A stretch of DNA of 35,064 bases from an uncultured Saprospiraceae bacterium (GTDB lineage: Bacteria > Bacteroidota > Bacteroidia > Chitinophagales > Saprospiraceae). The translations under genes were made by a program, and so were the position numbers. The notes under the pieces were generated by a model, which did no database searches, was not told the origin of the DNA, and saw only the letters and a program-made list of their open reading frames with translations. Positions 26,036-33,956 of the stretch are shown piece by piece (position 1 is the stretch's first letter; every line of letters begins with the position of its first letter). The stretch spans positions 1 to 35,064 of the forward strand of contig CALEYL010000006.1 in NCBI GenBank assembly GCA_937926205.1. The letters are read 5' to 3'.

Positions 26036-27643
26036 TCAGTCTGGTAAAACATGCGTGCTTTTGCTTAAGGAGTGCATGCCAAACCGGTTCTGGCTCTGTA
26101 TTGCTGCTTTTAACGACCTGATTTTTCTGTTATTTTTTCCTGTCGACTCCAAAACCAATTCCCATAATACTTCATATGGAATAATTTCAATTTCAGAAGT
26201 CTGACGTGCTGATTCGAGAGGAACCGAATTCAGAAGATTTACCAGCTTTTCTGTTTTTCGGATGAGGCTTTTGGTTTGAAACTTCGACTTTGGAATTTGC
26301 AGCAACATTTTAATAAAACAATTGCTTCTGAAAGTATCCCCCTGGCGCAAATATCTCGAACAATATTTTTCAATAGATTCGATACGCCCCAAAGCGGCAT
26401 CATGCTTTTTAAAATGAATAAGCAACAATATTTGTACAATTAAAATCGGGATATTAAGTCCGCGCTTATCTTTTGAGAATATAGGTGTATCATTCAGAAA
26501 TTTATTCAGTTTGAAACGATGCAATTTTATATCGCCTGAATCCAGTTCGATTTTTTGAATCTCAATCAGGTAATAGATATATGCTTCAAAGATCCTCCAG
26601 TATTCCAGCACATTGGAGGGGAGTGATTTGTACTTGGAATGCGCCTGAGTATCCTGAAAGATCCGGTAAGCCTCCTGGTAGTTTTGGGTGTGCATCGACA
26701 ACAATAAATACTGTTCCTGATATTTAAACCAGTTGAAAGAGCCTTCTTCCAAAGAGTCCAGACATTTCAGGGCAGCATGTTTGCCCTTTTCGAATTCTTT
26801 CAGCTGAGTGAAGCAAACCAAAAGTTGATAATAGCAGATTTGAAGAGGTGTATTGGCGACGTATTCTTTAGCCTCAAAATAGGCGATGTAAGCTTCGCAT
26901 ACGGCAATTGCACTTCTGTAATCGTGAATGCTGGTTACATATATCAGTTGTATCATCATAGCGCACAGGCGGAGGCCATAGGAGTCGGAAGTCTTCAGCA
27001 AAGCTTCTGTTTGCTGAAAATAAGCCCCTGCCTCTTCTCTGATTTCAGACTGGGTAGCTTTGCTGTTTACAAAGCGTGCTACCAGATCGGCGTAGAACAA
27101 CTCTGCTTTGCCCTCGGCCAAATAAAGTCTTTCTGCTTCCAGATATTGTTCCCTGTACTGTTCGTACTTTTTAATATCGCCATCCCGGTTGGCATATTGC
27201 AGGCATAAGTTGCGGGTGATGTCAAGCACAAGATCTGTAAACTCATATTTCTTTGCAATCTTCAATACTTTATGGAAAAGCGTCATGCCTGCCATACGGG
27301 CATCTTTCCCGAAAAGTATTTTGGCAGCGGCCCAATCCTTATAACATTCATAATACGCCTTCTGGCGTTCGTTATAGGAAGGTTGCTTCAAATCAACCAA
27401 AAAAAGTGCATTGATTAACCTGGACTTCAGATTGGCTTTCAGTTTCTGGTATGCCTGACCACCAGGTTCTGATTTAAAGAAGAACAATGCCGCTTCCTCA
27501 TCGGTTTGAAAGCGGTTTTGCAGAATACCTTCGTAGAAGGTTTTGAGTTTTTGTGGTTGGCCGCCTGAATTGGCTCTGAATAGGTCAACCGTTTTTAATT
27601 TGCCTTTGGTTAAAATGAAGGCCAGTTCCTGAAGTGCTTTCAT
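26036..27643 (-). CDS. 535-aa helical, TPR-like protein of unknown function
   Basis: I do not recognise a named family. The protein starts MKALQELAFILTKGKLKTVD and is rich in K, L, E, Y and aromatic residues in a repeating helical pattern (for example ICYYQLLVCFTQLKEFEKGK and YLLLSMHTQNYQEAYRIF), which suggests an all-helical TPR-like solenoid. It has no signal peptide or membrane segment, so it is probably cytoplasmic. The reading frame is unbroken and full length. A strong promoter-like site lies about 330 bp upstream (27973-28004), giving a long leader. The gene points the same way as the giant adhesin gene 1.48 kb downstream; a regulatory or assembly role for the adhesin is possible but not shown. 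No clear terminator follows its stop. Confidence 0.85.
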   Translation of the reverse strand: MKALQELAFILTKGKLKTVDLFRANSGGQPQKLKTFYEGILQNRFQTDEEAALFFFKSEPGGQAYQKLKANLKSRLINALFLVDLKQPSYNERQKAYYECYKDWAAAKILFGKDARMAGMTLFHKVLKIAKKYEFTDLVLDITRNLCLQYANRDGDIKKYEQYREQYLEAERLYLAEGKAELFYADLVARFVNSKATQSEIREEAGAYFQQTEALLKTSDSYGLRLCAMMIQLIYVTSIHDYRSAIAVCEAYIAYFEAKEYVANTPLQICYYQLLVCFTQLKEFEKGKHAALKCLDSLEEGSFNWFKYQEQYLLLSMHTQNYQEAYRIFQDTQAHSKYKSLPSNVLEYWRIFEAYIYYLIEIQKIELDSGDIKLHRFKLNKFLNDTPIFSKDKRGLNIPILIVQILLLIHFKKHDAALGRIESIEKYCSRYLRQGDTFRSNCFIKMLLQIPKSKFQTKSLIRKTEKLVNLLNSVPLESARQTSEIEIIPYEVLWELVLESTGKNNRKIRSLKAAIQSQNRFGMHSLSKSTHVLPD

Positions 27644-27966
27644 GCCTTTTTCTTTTATGCATAATTCTGACGCTCCCAGAATCTAGTGCGTAATAAGCCG
27701 GAGCAGATTAATGAACAAATAAACAGCCCTCCATCTGCACGCGACAGATGAAGATCAATGCGTCTTTGTCCATAGTTAAAGTCAGAATGGCATACCACTT
27801 GGCAGGCAGCCGAAGGCTCAAGAGCCCGGTCTTTGAATTTGTTGTGAATGAGGTGCTACAACTCAACACCTGACTGCCTAAAGTCAACTGCGGTATTCTT
27901 CGCAAAGGAAGGCAGTCGTGGAAATCGGTTAAAGGAGAAGAAATTTAGGTGCTTTGATTGCTTGTT
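27644..27966 (-). other. Long 5' leader of the 535-aa gene
   Basis: If the promoter at 27973-28004 is used, transcription begins near 27966 and the start codon lies about 320 nt downstream. The leader has small inverted repeats (CATCTG/CAGATG around 27740 and AGGTG/CACCT around 27851-27873). It also contains a 65-codon frame (27905-27708) with no recognisable product. I see no known riboswitch. Confidence 0.4.
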
Positions 27967-27972
27967 GTCTTA

Positions 27973-28004
27973 CAAAGATAGGGAACCAAAGTACAAAATG
28001 CAAA
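27973..28004 (-). promoter_or_regulatory. Bacteroidota-type promoter for the 535-aa gene
   Basis: Reading the minus strand, TTTG (28004-28001) is followed by 20 nt and TATCTTTG (27980-27973). This matches the known Bacteroidota sigma factor consensus of a -33 TTTG and a -7 TAnnTTTG about 19-20 nt apart. It lies just after a minus-strand terminator, as expected for the start of a separate transcript. Confidence 0.6.
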
Positions 28005-28010
28005 AATGCA

Positions 28011-28052
28011 TACAAAAAAATAAGTCGCATCGCTTAACGCGATACGACTTAT
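28011..28052 (-). terminator. Rho-independent terminator reading leftward
   Basis: A 14-bp stem (arms 28020-28033 and 28039-28052, one C/A mismatch, 5-nt loop) is followed on the minus strand by a run of eight T. That is a good intrinsic terminator for leftward transcription. There is no gene between it and the terminator at 28462-28523, so it may end an unannotated RNA or catch read-through from the protease gene. Confidence 0.7.
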
Positions 28053-28093
28053 CTCAATAATCATAATCCCATGAACATAAAAAGAAACTGAAA

Positions 28094-28110
28094 GGCCGGC
28101 CGAAGCCGGT
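28094..28110 (-). other. Stable hairpin with a UUCG-type loop
   Basis: On the minus strand CCGGC-TTCG-GCCGG forms a 5-bp GC stem with a C(UUCG)G tetraloop, followed by a T-rich stretch (cctttcagtttcttttt). It could be a weak second leftward terminator or part of a structured RNA. Short, so moderate confidence. Confidence 0.4.
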
Positions 28111-28156
28111 ATATTTTTAAGTTGTTACTGTCGAATTTGTTTTTGCTACGTTTGTT

Positions 28157-28197
28157 ATAGTAAGTCAGTTTATTTTCCGGATACCCTGACTTACTAT
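28157..28197. repeat. Perfect 12-bp inverted repeat, 17-nt loop
   Basis: ATAGTAAGTCAG (28157-28168) and CTGACTTACTAT (28186-28197) are exact reverse complements separated by 17 nt. A plus-strand box TACGTTTG (28147-28154) that fits the -7 element sits immediately before it, with a TTG 22 nt upstream of the box. It could be an operator or the 5' hairpin of a small RNA. Confidence 0.6.
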
Positions 28198-28352
28198 TGA
28201 CAAACAGATTCCCATGTACTTATCCATTTTTTTGTGCGCTGATTCTTTAACCTGCGCTTATTTCGTTTGACATTACAAACATCCGACCTTTTAAGCGCCA
28301 ATACAAAGACAAAAATTGGCTATTGTGAAAAACAAGCACTGGGTTTTCATCG

Positions 28353-28397
28353 ATTGATTTAAGTGTAAAAATTTAAATATCAATGACTTAAATCAAT
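28353..28397. repeat. Perfect 12-bp inverted repeat, 21-nt loop
   Basis: ATTGATTTAAGT (28353-28364) and ACTTAAATCAAT (28386-28397) are exact reverse complements in an AT-rich setting. No T-run directly follows, so it does not look like a terminator. It may be a regulator binding site or an RNA stem. Confidence 0.55.
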
Positions 28398-28461
28398 ATA
28401 TTCACTACAAAAAGTGAGAAAAAAAAGTATTTAAAAGTCTAACGGAGGTGAAAAAAAAATG

Positions 28462-28523
28462 AAAAAAAAGTCCCCGGAGCGGGTACACTTCCGAAAAAAG
28501 TGTCTGCTCCGGGGACTTTTTTT
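28462..28523. terminator. Strong bidirectional terminator after the protease gene
   Basis: An A7 plus GTCCCCGGAGC arm (28463-28480) pairs perfectly with GCTCCGGGGAC plus T7 (28506-28523). After a small internal loop there is a second 6-bp stem ACACTT/AAGTGT (28485-28490 and 28498-28503). The T-run after the stem occurs on both strands. It begins 14 nt after the stop codon of the aspartyl protease gene, so it should end that transcript. Confidence 0.85.
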
Positions 28524-28536
28524 GTTTGCGCTGCGG

Positions 28537-29484
28537 TCAATTGGCCGTTTCAACGTGCCAGATATAGAGTTTTCTCTTAGGGAAGTTGATGGAAAAAACC
28601 AGGTTTTTAAGGAACGGATAGCCCAGCAATCCGTCAATTTTCAGGCCTGTACTTACATTAAGATGCTGTAAATCGGTAAAAAGAAAATCCATTTCCCCAT
28701 TGAGCGGCATGGCTTCGAGAGACAAATCGGATATGCGGGCAGCGGGTACTACCTGCATTTGTTGATCTACGCCGCGTACTTCTTCCTGTTGCAGCACTTT
28801 GAGTTTGTTTGCAGGCAGATCGTCCAGCCATCGCCGGTCAACCAGGTTCACCCCGGCGCCGGTATCAATGCCAAATGCCAGTTTTTGCTTGCCGGCCTGA
28901 ATGATAACTACCGGCAGGTGATCCTGCAATTCGAACGGAATCTCCATAATCGGCGATGCAGCACGGTGAAGGGCATTTTTTCGGGCATCGTAAAGCGCCA
29001 TCCTGTTCTGACGGTAATCGAACAATACTTCGTAAAGTTGTAAAGCATTGTAGCCAACCATACCGGAAAGCGGGCGTTGGGTTGATGATTCCAAATGGCT
29101 GATGTCCAAAGCCAGGGCATCCAGATTTTGATAACTCATCTTCGACCATTGAAAGTGGTCAATGACCTCTGCAGCATATACGATGGCATTTGCAATGCTT
29201 CTTGCCTCTTTGCGTGCTTCTGCGGCCGGCGTTTTATTGATGACCATGAGTGGCGCACCGGTATCCACGATGAAATCGCCTTTTTCCCCGTTGAGCTCAG
29301 CCTGAACGACAATCATTCCCCTGCAGATCTCAAAAGGAATGAGCTCTTCACTTCCCCTGTTCGCAGAAGGGCGAGAAGAAGAGACCTTAACCGATGATGG
29401 CAAAGTATTTAAGAACGATACGCTGTGCTGCCCGTTTGCGCCGTGCAATCCAAGCAGGCAAATAAAGCAAGCTGCCCATTTCAT
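28537..29484 (-). CDS. Secreted two-lobed aspartyl (retropepsin-like) protease
   Basis: With the ATG at 29484 the product is 315 aa and starts with a good signal peptide, MKWAACFICLLGLHGANGQ. Two catalytic DTG triads are present: FIVDTGAPLMV (Asp74) and FGIDTGAGVNLV (Asp207). Each is followed by a hydrophobic-Gly motif (MVGYNAL near 143, DGLLGYPFL near 284), as expected for clan AA proteases of the Asp_protease_2 type. Having both aspartates in one chain means it can form the active site without dimerising. Export to the periplasm or surface is likely; substrate unknown. The frame extends upstream to 29628, but that ATG overlaps the promoter at 29618-29649 and would hide the signal peptide, so I choose 29484. 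A strong terminator follows the stop. Confidence 0.85.
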   Translation of the reverse strand: MKWAACFICLLGLHGANGQHSVSFLNTLPSSVKVSSSRPSANRGSEELIPFEICRGMIVVQAELNGEKGDFIVDTGAPLMVINKTPAAEARKEARSIANAIVYAAEVIDHFQWSKMSYQNLDALALDISHLESSTQRPLSGMVGYNALQLYEVLFDYRQNRMALYDARKNALHRAASPIMEIPFELQDHLPVVIIQAGKQKLAFGIDTGAGVNLVDRRWLDDLPANKLKVLQQEEVRGVDQQMQVVPAARISDLSLEAMPLNGEMDFLFTDLQHLNVSTGLKIDGLLGYPFLKNLVFSINFPKRKLYIWHVETAN

Positions 29485-29617
29485 AAGCCCCGGATTTTCA
29501 AATGAAACCATAGAATTCTCCACAAAACATTTGGAGAACAACATCCACAATGAGCAACTACCTGACTCACAAGCTTTAACGGCTGCTTTGTACTGGTGCA
29601 TTAGCTGGCGTGGTAAA

Positions 29618-29649
29618 CAAAAATACAAAACCGGAGGCTGAAAGTCAAA
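29618..29649 (-). promoter_or_regulatory. Bacteroidota-type promoter for the aspartyl protease gene
   Basis: On the minus strand TTTG (29649-29646), a 20-nt spacer and TATTTTTG (29625-29618) match the -33/-7 consensus. The spacer length is the same as in the other promoter in this window. Transcription would begin near 29611, leaving a leader of about 128 nt before the chosen start at 29484. Confidence 0.55.
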
Positions 29650-29760
29650 TTAAATTTACACTGAATTCAACTTTAATTTACATTAAGTTAACATAAGGAT
29701 GGCCGGAAAACAAATTTTGTATTTTGAAAATCCAGATTGGTACCTCCTCTCGTATGTTGA

Positions 29761-29889
29761 TTTGAAAGCGTGAATTAAAAGATTGGCATCGCTTGCAAAA
29801 GCAGTTTTCTCTGGCGCAAGCGATGTTCTTTTCCCTCCCATGGCCGCTTTCAAAAATGAATTCCGATTTCAGGCCTGCACCGGAATTCA
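29761..29889 (+). promoter_or_regulatory. Three-stem structured leader upstream of the DUF4331 genes
   Basis: Three perfect inverted repeats lie in the 170 bp before the first DUF4331 gene. An outer 10-bp stem TTTGAAAGCG/CGCTTTCAAA (29761-29770 with 29845-29854) encloses a 10-bp stem CATCGCTTGC/GCAAGCGATG (29787-29796 with 29816-29825, 19-nt loop). A separate 9-bp hairpin TGAATTCCG/CGGAATTCA (29857-29865 with 29881-29889) follows, 43 nt before the start codon. It does not match a riboswitch I recognise. A cis-regulatory RNA or attenuator is the likeliest reading; DNA-binding sites are the alternative. The rest of this divergent intergenic region (29485-29932) shows no other gene, and I found no convincing plus-strand promoter. 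Confidence 0.55.
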
Positions 29890-29932
29890 CCAATAAGCAA
29901 ACTATTTTTTTAACCAAAATTATGTCACAATC

Positions 29933-31663
29933 ATGATGACCTTTGTCAGAACCTTACGGTTAGTAACGCTTGGATCGTTGCTGTTCGTTGCCCTGACAGC
30001 CAAGGCCTCCAGCCACCGTGAAGCCCCGCTGATCGCTAACGATCCCCTTGCGGACAACACGGATGTCTATGCCTTTCGCAGTCCGGACAACCCCAACACC
30101 ATTACCATCATTGCCAACTACATCCCTGCGGAGTTACCGCATGGCGGCCCGAACTACAACACGTTCGGAGAAAACATCCGCTACGAGATCCACATTGACA
30201 ATGATGCTGCCCATTTTGGCGATGAGATTGTTTACCGCTTCACTTTCAGCCGTGTAAACGAAGACCCTACGACGTTTTTCAACATTCGGCTGGGCGCTCA
30301 GAACCTGAAAACGACTTACACTCTGGAGCGCAGCATTGACGGAGGCCAGAGCTTCCAGGTCATTCTCTCGAACGGAACCGTTCCCCCGGCCAATATCGGT
30401 CCGCGTTCCATCGAAAGCGGCGCTGGTTTGAACACAACTTACGAACAGTTGATTGCCAATTCCATTTTGATGAGCAGCACCGGTGAACGCGTGTATTGCG
30501 GACCTGCTGACGATCCCTTCTATGTTGACCTGGGCGGCGTATTTGACCTCGGCAACCTGCCTCGCCAGGGTGGCGCCAGTCCGCGCGACGGCCTCGGACG
30601 CTACAACGTCCACAGCATTGCCATACAGGTTCCCATTTCAACGCTGTTGAAATCAGGCGCTCCTGCCACTCCGGTTAACATCCTTGATCCCGATTATGTG
30701 ATTGGCGTTTGGGCTTCGGCCAGCCGCCGTACCATGCGTACTTTGGGAACAAACGGAAACCCGAATACAGAAAGCGGCGACTGGGTACAGGTATCCCGCC
30801 TCGGAATGCCCCTGACCAACGAAGCAGTCATTCCTATTGGTTATAAAGACTACTGGAACTCCCTGACACCCTATGAAGAGTTGGCAGAAACTACGTTGGA
30901 TCAATTTTTCTACAATCCGGAACTGGCATTGTACATGGATGACGATTTGTTTGGCGGCGCAGTGCCTGCTTTTTCAGCCCTGCGCATCCAGCGCAATTCG
31001 CTCCAGGGATTCGATTTTGGCAATGGCCAGGATGGGCTTTATGCACTTAAAGGTTCCCCTGCCGTTGCCGGAACAGCGCTTGATGATGCCATCTTTGGCA
31101 CGCTGTTGTTGCCTGGCCCGGGCATGCCGCGTTCGGTTGATCTCTGGCCTGCTTTCCACACGGGCGTTCCTAACTTCCCGCCATACCAACTGGCAACCGG
31201 AAAAAACGGCAACCCACTTGCAGCCGGCAAGCCTTTCATCAACAACTTCCTGCCAAACGGCGGCGACATGCTTCGTTTGAACATGGCAGTTCCAGCCACG
31301 CCACGCGACGATCCTGACTTCAGCGCCAACGGCCTGATACAGGCTGCTGTTCTGGGTCTGACCAATCCAACCTATAATCAGACAACCGACATTCAGTTCA
31401 TTCCAAACATGGATGGTTTTCCGAATGGCCGCCGCCTGGAAGATGACGTCACGCGCATCGAATTGCAGGCAGTAGCAGGCGCGGTGTTGGCAGCAGTTGG
31501 CTTGTGGTATGATGACTACATTGCAGGCAGCCCGAATCCGGTTACAGATGACCTGATTGGCGTATTGACTTATTCTACCGGTGTCGATGCCAATGACAAA
31601 CCATTTAAATCAAGCTTCCCTTATGTCGCAACCCCCTGGATTGGAACAGGAACGGGCGACTAA
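29933..31663 (+). CDS. DUF4331 protein without a sorting tail
   Basis: The product is 576 aa (or 575 from the second ATG at 29936), with a signal peptide MTFVRTLRLVTLGSLLFVAL and a cut near TAKA-SSHREAP. The family signature follows at once: SSHREAPLIANDPLADNTDV, then YAFRSPDNPN and FGENIRYEIHIDND, and later FDFGNGQDGLYALKGSPAV, and PNMDGFPNGRRLEDDVTRIE. The function of DUF4331 is unknown; family members are exported. The protein ends directly after the domain (TPWIGTGTGD), so unlike its neighbour it has no linker or T9SS sorting domain and probably stays in the periplasm. The gene begins after a structured leader and is followed 84 bp later by its paralogue. Most residues are identical between the two, so they come from a tandem duplication. 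Confidence 0.92.
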   Translation: MMTFVRTLRLVTLGSLLFVALTAKASSHREAPLIANDPLADNTDVYAFRSPDNPNTITIIANYIPAELPHGGPNYNTFGENIRYEIHIDNDAAHFGDEIVYRFTFSRVNEDPTTFFNIRLGAQNLKTTYTLERSIDGGQSFQVILSNGTVPPANIGPRSIESGAGLNTTYEQLIANSILMSSTGERVYCGPADDPFYVDLGGVFDLGNLPRQGGASPRDGLGRYNVHSIAIQVPISTLLKSGAPATPVNILDPDYVIGVWASASRRTMRTLGTNGNPNTESGDWVQVSRLGMPLTNEAVIPIGYKDYWNSLTPYEELAETTLDQFFYNPELALYMDDDLFGGAVPAFSALRIQRNSLQGFDFGNGQDGLYALKGSPAVAGTALDDAIFGTLLLPGPGMPRSVDLWPAFHTGVPNFPPYQLATGKNGNPLAAGKPFINNFLPNGGDMLRLNMAVPATPRDDPDFSANGLIQAAVLGLTNPTYNQTTDIQFIPNMDGFPNGRRLEDDVTRIELQAVAGAVLAAVGLWYDDYIAGSPNPVTDDLIGVLTYSTGVDANDKPFKSSFPYVATPWIGTGTGD

Positions 31664-31747
31664 TTAATCATTAGATGAAAGATTTCAGACATTAGACTTG
31701 AGACTTGAAAATTTGTTGTCTGATGCCTGAATCAAAAAAAGCATGTC
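31664..31747. other. Short spacer with small repeats between the DUF4331 genes
   Basis: The 84-bp gap contains the short words ttagacttgagacttga and a 7-bp inverted repeat TCAGACA/TGTCTGA (31685-31691 and 31717-31723). No T-rich terminator is seen, so read-through into the second DUF4331 gene is likely. No remnant of a sorting-domain coding sequence is visible after the first gene's stop. Confidence 0.45.
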
Positions 31748-33796
31748 ATGAAACTCAATCATAAACTCTTTTTTATCCTCGCGCTTTTGGGGCTTCAGTT
31801 TTCCCTGATGGCTTCGAGCCACCGCGAGGCGCCGCTGATCGCCGACGATCCGCTGGCCGACAACGTGGATCTCTACGCTTTCCGAAGCCCGGATGATCCA
31901 AACAAAATCATCATTGCAGCGACGTATGTACCCCTGCAATTGCCGCAGGGCGGACCGAATTATTACAATTTCGGTGAAAACATCCGCTACGAGATTCACA
32001 TCGACAACAATGCCGACAAGCGTGGCGATGAAATCATTTATCGGGTAACTTTCCGTCAGATCAACGAAGATCCTTCAACGTTCTTCAATATCCGCCTCGG
32101 AAAAAGAAACCTGAAGCTGGTATATACGCTGGAGAAAAGCATCAACGGTGGCAAGACCTTCCTTCAGATCCTGGTGAATGCGCCCGTGCCGCCAAACAAC
32201 ATCGGCGCCCGCTCCATAGAATCTCCGGTTGGTCTCAACTCTGACTATGCCACTTTGTCAAAGCAGGGCGTCCGTTATACCCAAACCGGCGAACGCGTAT
32301 TTTGCGGTCCGGTAGACGATCCTTTCTTTGTGGATTTGGGCGGCATTTTCGACCTTGGCGATGCGCCCCGTCAGTCAGGAGATTCCCGCGATGGACTGGC
32401 CTGCATGAATACGAGCGCCATTGTACTGGAAATTCCGATTCCTTACCTGCGTAAAAAGAATACACCGGCAACGAGCATCCTCGATCCGGACTACGTCATC
32501 GGCATTTGGGCTTCAGCCAGCCGCCGCGAAATCCGCACCCTGACACCGGGTGGAGAAACGCACAGCGGCAGCTGGGTACAGGTTTCCCGTTTGGGCATGC
32601 CGCTGACCAACGAAGCGGTTATTCCAATCGGCATGAAAGACTACTGGAACTCCATCACGCCATACCAGGAATTGGAAGACCAGATTCTGGACGAATTTTT
32701 CTACAACCCGGAACTGGGTTTGTACATGGATGACGACCTCTTCGGGGGCGCAGTGCCTTCTTTTGCACCGTTGCGGATTCAGCGCAATTCGCTGCAGGGT
32801 TTCGACTTTGGCAACGGACAGGACGGCCTTTATGGTTTGAAAGGTTCTGCAGCAGTGGCCGGAACGGCGCTTGACGATGCCATCTTTGGCACGCTGTTGC
32901 TGCCGGGAGCTGGTAAGCCGCGGTCGGTAGACCTCTGGCCGATTTTCCACACGGGTGTTCCGAATTTCCCGCCTTACCAATTGGCAACGGGGAAAAACGG
33001 CAACCCACTGGCAGCCGGCAAGCCTTTTATCAGCAACTTCCTGCCCAACGGCGGCGATATGCTGCGCCTGAACATGGCTGTTCCGCCAACACAGCGCGAT
33101 GATCCGAATTTCAGCACCCTGGGCCTCGTGCAGGCTGCAGTATTGGGACTCACCGATCCGGCATACAACCAGAATACAGACATCCAGTTCATTCCGAATA
33201 TGGACGGCTTCCCAAATGGCCGCCGCCTTGAGGACGACGTGACCCGCATCGAATTACAAGCAGTAGGTGGCGTGGTTTTGGCTGCCATCGGCCTGTGGTA
33301 CGATGACTACATCGCAGGAAGTCCAAACCCGGTTACGCAGGATCTTGTCGACGTGCTAACCTACACAACGGGTGTAGAAGCCAATGACAAACCTTTCCGC
33401 AACAGTTTCCCCTTCCTGGCATTGCCCTGGAGCGGCGACGGCGAATGCGGCGGAACAGTGGCTGGTCTTGCACAGGGCACACCACAAATACCTTCAACCA
33501 GCCTTGGTATGGCGCCAGCTTCTGTTGGCAGTCAGGCAATTGTGAGCAGCTACCCGAATCCATTCTCCGGTACAACAACAGTGCGTTACCGCGTGGATCA
33601 ACCCGGCAACCTGCGCATAGACATCCTGGATATGAGCGGCAAAGTGCTGACAACGCTGGTGAATGAGTACAAAGAAGCCGGCATGTACGAAGCAAGATGG
33701 ACCGCTTCAGGTCTGCCCGCAGGCGCTTATTTCGCAAAAGCGATCAACAGCAGGGGGCAAATTTTGCAGGTGCAAAAGCTGGTGAAAACGAATTAA
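31748..33796 (+). CDS. DUF4331 protein with T9SS C-terminal sorting domain
   Basis: The 682-aa product has a signal peptide (MKLNHKLFFILALLGLQFSL), the DUF4331 domain at about residues 23-560 (SSHREAPLIADDPLADNVDL, then YAFRSPDDPN, FGENIRYEIHIDNN, MDDDLFGGAVPSF, NMDGFPNGRRLEDDVTRIE), a linker to about 599, and a type A T9SS sorting domain at 600-682: SSYPNPFSGTTTVRYRV, LRIDILDMSGKVL, GMYEARWTASGLPAGAYF and a basic end KLVKTN. This pattern directs secretion across the outer membrane through T9SS and usually attachment to the cell surface. The domain is nearly the same as that of the preceding gene. Ligand and activity are unknown. Probable operon with the upstream paralogue and the downstream TPR lipoprotein. 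Confidence 0.93.
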   Translation: MKLNHKLFFILALLGLQFSLMASSHREAPLIADDPLADNVDLYAFRSPDDPNKIIIAATYVPLQLPQGGPNYYNFGENIRYEIHIDNNADKRGDEIIYRVTFRQINEDPSTFFNIRLGKRNLKLVYTLEKSINGGKTFLQILVNAPVPPNNIGARSIESPVGLNSDYATLSKQGVRYTQTGERVFCGPVDDPFFVDLGGIFDLGDAPRQSGDSRDGLACMNTSAIVLEIPIPYLRKKNTPATSILDPDYVIGIWASASRREIRTLTPGGETHSGSWVQVSRLGMPLTNEAVIPIGMKDYWNSITPYQELEDQILDEFFYNPELGLYMDDDLFGGAVPSFAPLRIQRNSLQGFDFGNGQDGLYGLKGSAAVAGTALDDAIFGTLLLPGAGKPRSVDLWPIFHTGVPNFPPYQLATGKNGNPLAAGKPFISNFLPNGGDMLRLNMAVPPTQRDDPNFSTLGLVQAAVLGLTDPAYNQNTDIQFIPNMDGFPNGRRLEDDVTRIELQAVGGVVLAAIGLWYDDYIAGSPNPVTQDLVDVLTYTTGVEANDKPFRNSFPFLALPWSGDGECGGTVAGLAQGTPQIPSTSLGMAPASVGSQAIVSSYPNPFSGTTTVRYRVDQPGNLRIDILDMSGKVLTTLVNEYKEAGMYEARWTASGLPAGAYFAKAINSRGQILQVQKLVKTN

Positions 33797-33810
33797 TTCA
33801 TCTTTGAGCG

Positions 33811-33935
33811 GGGGATTGATTTGAAGATTAGTTGATTTGAAAATTTGAAAATTGGGTTTTCGGATAACCAAATACTGTAGCATTCCATCCCTAATCTTCA
33901 AATCCCCGAATCTTCAAATTTTCAAATCAATTTCC
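33811..33935. repeat. Intergenic repeat cluster with two perfect inverted pairs
   Basis: GATTTGAAGATTAG (33818-33831) is the exact reverse complement of 33891-33904, and TTGATTTGAAAATTTGAA (33832-33849) of 33913-33930. The pairs are ordered A-B-A'-B', so both cannot form one nested hairpin. The words TTTGAAGATT and TTGAAAATTTGAA resemble short intergenic repeats I associate with Bacteroidota genomes. It lies between the second DUF4331 gene and the TPR lipoprotein gene and may act as a weak terminator or RNA-stability element. Confidence 0.6.
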
Positions 33936-33956
33936 CTGCTCCCAATTCCTATAATC

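Noticed and set aside
27848..28060. 70-codon plus-strand frame
   Set aside because: It runs over the promoter and terminator hairpin of the opposite strand and shows no recognisable domain.
29485..29628. Upstream ATG at 29628 as the start of the aspartyl protease
   Set aside because: It overlaps the predicted promoter and would place the signal peptide 48 residues inside the protein.
30134..33737. Minus-strand and alternative-frame open frames opposite the DUF4331 genes
   Set aside because: They occur at matching places in both paralogues because the genes are similar, and they have no domain content.
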